Of a stretch of DNA of 6,167 nucleotides, positions 5,233 through 6,167 are shown one piece after another. Within the stretch, counting starts at the first letter, position 1. Every line of letters starts with the position of its first letter. The notes beneath the pieces are model-generated. The model had not been told where the DNA came from, ran no database searches, and saw nothing but the letters and a program-made list of their open reading frames with translations. Source of the DNA: an uncultured Candidatus Poseidoniales archaeon (GTDB taxonomy: Archaea; Thermoplasmatota; Poseidoniia; Poseidoniales; Thalassarchaeaceae); contig CATMIM010000077.1 of NCBI GenBank assembly GCA_950068635.1, forward strand, positions 1 to 6,167, read 5' to 3'. The position numbers were made by a program, and so were the translations under genes.

Positions 5233-5478
5233 TCAGTACCTCCTGTGTATTCGGTCCTCTGGTCGCTGGCATACCTTGCTGCCATCGATTCGATCACTGC
5301 CGTCGATCGTGAACTGGATGACGTTCTTCGCCAGTTTGACCTGCTTCTCGCCGGTGTCGACGAGCAGTGTCCTACGAGTCTCCTCAAGCACCATCCCAGA
5401 GAGTCCGATCAAGCCGGAGTCGGTGGAATCAACCACCGCGAGTCGTCGTGCAAGCCAGGGCATGTGCCATTCCTCCAT
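5233..5478 (-). CDS. rnp1: Ribonuclease P protein component 1 (Rpp29/Pop4 family)
   Basis: An 81-residue Rpp29-family protein, at the short end for archaeal members. It is a protein subunit of RNase P, which removes the 5' leader of precursor tRNAs. It has the Sm-like small barrel seen in Rpp29: SGLIGLSGMVLEETRRTLLVDT at about residues 21-42 corresponds to the conserved D..LVGI.G.V..ET..TL.I pattern, and a C-terminal RPEDR motif lies at 72-76. I chose the ATG that shares its first base with the aIF1 TGA, because GGAGGTG lies six bases upstream. A second ATG five codons downstream (5461-5463, giving MPWLARR) also has a GGAGG eight bases ahead and is a plausible alternative start. The stop lies two bases from the uS17 ATG. 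Confidence 0.93.
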   Translation of the reverse strand: MEEWHMPWLARRLAVVDSTDSGLIGLSGMVLEETRRTLLVDTGEKQVKLAKNVIQFTIDGSDRIDGSKVCQRPEDRIHRRY

Positions 5479-5777
5479 CAGCGCACCTCCACTTGGTAGC
5501 CGTTCTGTTCGAGAACCTTGGCAGCGCGCTTCTTGTGGTCGCCCTGCAGTTCGATGGTGCGGCCCTTGACCGTCCCACCGCTGGCGCATGACGACTTGAG
5601 GATCTTCGCCAACTCGCCGATGTCAATCGCCGTGTCGTCGATTCCCTCCACAATCGTCACCTTCTTTCCATATCGCCTGCGAACTATCGAGATCACCGCT
5701 TTCTGTTGCTCCTTGGCTATCTCCTCGCAGATGCACAGCTCCTCAGGCAATCCACACAGGTTACAGATGCTCGCCAT
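5478..5777 (-). CDS. Translation initiation factor aIF1 (SUI1 family)
   Basis: A 99-residue SUI1/eIF1-family protein. Archaeal aIF1 binds the small subunit near the P site and helps discriminate correct start codons. The N-terminus carries four cysteines (C5, C8, C15, C17) in the pattern CNLCGLPEELCIC, a likely zinc-binding knuckle seen in archaeal members. The SUI1 fold follows: an RRRYGKKVTIVEGID segment at about 33-47, an ILKSSCASGGTVK segment at about 59-71 that matches the conserved K..CG.GGTV region, and a C-terminal GDHKKRAAKVLEQNGY helix. Here CA replaces the more usual CG before the SGG. Its location between uL29 and Rnp1 is the standard euryarchaeal one. The stop shares one base with the Rnp1 start (TGATG). 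The VEVR codons at its end contain GGAGGTG, which serves Rnp1. Confidence 0.95.
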   Translation of the reverse strand: MASICNLCGLPEELCICEEIAKEQQKAVISIVRRRYGKKVTIVEGIDDTAIDIGELAKILKSSCASGGTVKGRTIELQGDHKKRAAKVLEQNGYQVEVR

Positions 5778-5783
5778 TGATTT

Positions 5784-5987
5784 CTACTCCTTCCTTTCCG
5801 CATGCATGGCGGTCTTCAACCGCGCGATGGAGCGACGCACCTGTTTGTATGAGCCAGGATTGGATACCGAACCGCCCAAGGACTGCTGTGCGCGCAGTTG
5901 CAGCATCTCCTCCTGCAATTCCTTGAGTCTGCGTCGCCGCCCCTCGGTACTCATATCGACGATGTCGCGCGCTGACAGGTAGGTCAT
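5784..5987 (-). CDS. rpl29: Large-subunit ribosomal protein uL29
   Basis: This 67-residue protein has the usual uL29 length and form, two long helices making a hairpin. The first helix begins with LSARDI at about residues 4-9, followed by the charged LKELQEEMLQLRAQQ stretch. A loop containing SLGGSVSNPGSY leads into the second helix with VRRSIARLKTAM. The LR.Q..LGG...NP pattern is typical of archaeal uL29. uL29 lies near the peptide exit tunnel and contributes to the docking site for signal recognition particle and other exit-site factors. Its ATG overlaps the uS3 stop by four bases (ATGA), which implies translational coupling. It ends in TAG, the only gene in the window that clearly does not end in TGA, and six bases separate it from aIF1. 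Confidence 0.95.
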   Translation of the reverse strand: MTYLSARDIVDMSTEGRRRRLKELQEEMLQLRAQQSLGGSVSNPGSYKQVRRSIARLKTAMHAERKE

Positions 5988-6167
5988 GCCTCGTCCTCCT
6001 GTTCTGCGTCGTCGGATGATTCTGCGTCGTCGGATGATTCTGCTGCGTCGGATTCCACCTCAGCCTCTGCTGCTTCCTCGGATTCCGCTTCAGCCTCTTG
6101 TTCAGCCTCGGTTTCCTCTGTGGCTTCCTCTGCGGCTTCCTCTGTGGCTTCCTCTGTGGCTTCCTCT
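5984..6167 (-). CDS. rps3: Small-subunit ribosomal protein uS3, C-terminal tail (5' part outside the window)
   Basis: Only the last 60 codons and a TGA stop are present; the gene enters from the right edge. The visible residues are almost entirely Glu, Ala, Thr, Ser and Asp, with no Lys or Arg. They begin with EEAT-type four-residue repeats, pass through a Glu/Ala stretch, and end with two ESSDDA-like units and QEDEA. No KH or uS3 core is visible, so the identity rests on position: in euryarchaeal operons uS3 directly precedes uL29. Archaeal uS3 proteins of some lineages are known to carry acidic C-terminal extensions. uS3 sits in the head of the small subunit at the mRNA entry channel; the tail is probably disordered and solvent-exposed (inference). 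The stop overlaps the uL29 start as ATGA, and the codons for the last residues contain AGGAGG, which can act as the ribosome binding site for uL29. Confidence 0.8.
   Translation of the reverse strand, partial: EEATEEATEEAAEEATEETEAEQEAEAESEEAAEAEVESDAAESSDDAESSDDAEQEDEA
6002..6037 (-). repeat. 18-bp perfect direct repeat inside the uS3 tail
   Basis: The plus-strand unit TTCTGCGTCGTCGGATGA occurs twice without a mismatch, and a decayed third copy follows at about 6038-6055. It encodes six residues rich in Ser, Asp, Ala and Glu. As with the 12-bp array next to it, the length is a multiple of three, so gain or loss of a unit lengthens or shortens the tail without a frameshift. Confidence 0.85.
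6113..6167 (-). repeat. 12-bp tandem repeat inside the uS3 tail
   Basis: On the plus strand the unit TTCCTCTGTGGC occurs four times in a row (6113, 6125, 6137, 6149) and a fifth, partial copy runs to the window edge. The only visible change is one T-to-C base in the second copy. The unit is four codons long and, read on the minus strand, encodes Glu-Glu-Ala-Thr (Ala-Ala in the variant copy), so copy-number change keeps the frame. The array may continue beyond the window. Confidence 0.9.

Noticed and set aside
5231..5272. A 14-codon N-terminal extension of uS17
   Set aside because: It overlaps the end of Rnp1. MRDIGVDV at the ATG at 5230 is the usual archaeal uS17 start and lies behind AGGAGGTA.
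5233..5589. A longer, 118-residue form of Rnp1
   Set aside because: The extra 37 residues overlap the aIF1 gene in another frame and do not resemble the Rpp29 family; the start at 5478 has a good binding site and gives a normal N-terminus.
6002..6167. CRISPR-like or regulatory repeat array
   Set aside because: The units are 12 and 18 bp, have no spacers, keep the reading frame and encode an acidic tail, so they are coding microrepeats.

Overview
The window is a densely packed piece of an archaeal ribosomal-protein operon (the S10/spc-type cluster). Every gene is on the minus strand, so it reads from right to left: uS3 (C-terminal tail only), uL29, aIF1/SUI1, the RNase P protein Rnp1/Rpp29, uS17, uL14, uL24, eS4, uL5, uS14, uS8, uL6, eL32, eL19, uL18 and the start of uS5. 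The archaeal assignment rests on the proteins eS4, eL32, eL19, SUI1 and Rnp1, which bacterial spc operons lack, and on the gene order, which is the classical euryarchaeal one. The DNA is moderately GC-rich. An SAP motif plus a long acidic linker in front of eL32, and an acidic repeat tail on uS3, suggest a mesophilic euryarchaeal lineage, perhaps near Thermoplasmatota or the marine Poseidoniia. That placement is a weak inference; nothing here fixes the species.

Layout: positions 5984-6167 hold the last 60 codons of uS3. Positions 4895-5987 hold uL29, aIF1, Rnp1 and uS17. Positions 2839-4898 hold uL14, uL24, eS4 and uL5. Positions 617-2835 hold the 50-residue uS14, then uS8, uL6, eL32 and eL19. 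Positions 1-620 hold uL18 and the first 34 codons of uS5. The longest non-coding gap is 13 bases, and most junctions overlap by 1 or 4 bases. I see no room for an internal promoter or terminator, so the block is probably one polycistronic unit whose promoter lies beyond the right edge.

Most products are parts of the ribosome: the small-subunit proteins uS3, uS17, eS4, uS14, uS8 and uS5, and the large-subunit proteins uL29, uL14, uL24, uL5, uL6, eL32, eL19 and uL18. aIF1 acts in start-codon selection and Rnp1 in tRNA 5' maturation, so ribosome building, initiation and tRNA processing are co-expressed. Almost every start is preceded by a strong Shine-Dalgarno sequence that lies inside the last codons of the gene before it or is fused to its stop codon.

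This is mainly a conserved housekeeping region and I do not see a new defence, mobile or metabolic system. The parts worth a second look are the SAP-eL32 fusion, the way Shine-Dalgarno sequences are written into C-termini and stop codons, an insertion in the KOW loop of uL24, the repeat-encoded acidic tail of uS3, and a Pro/acidic N-terminal extension on uS5.
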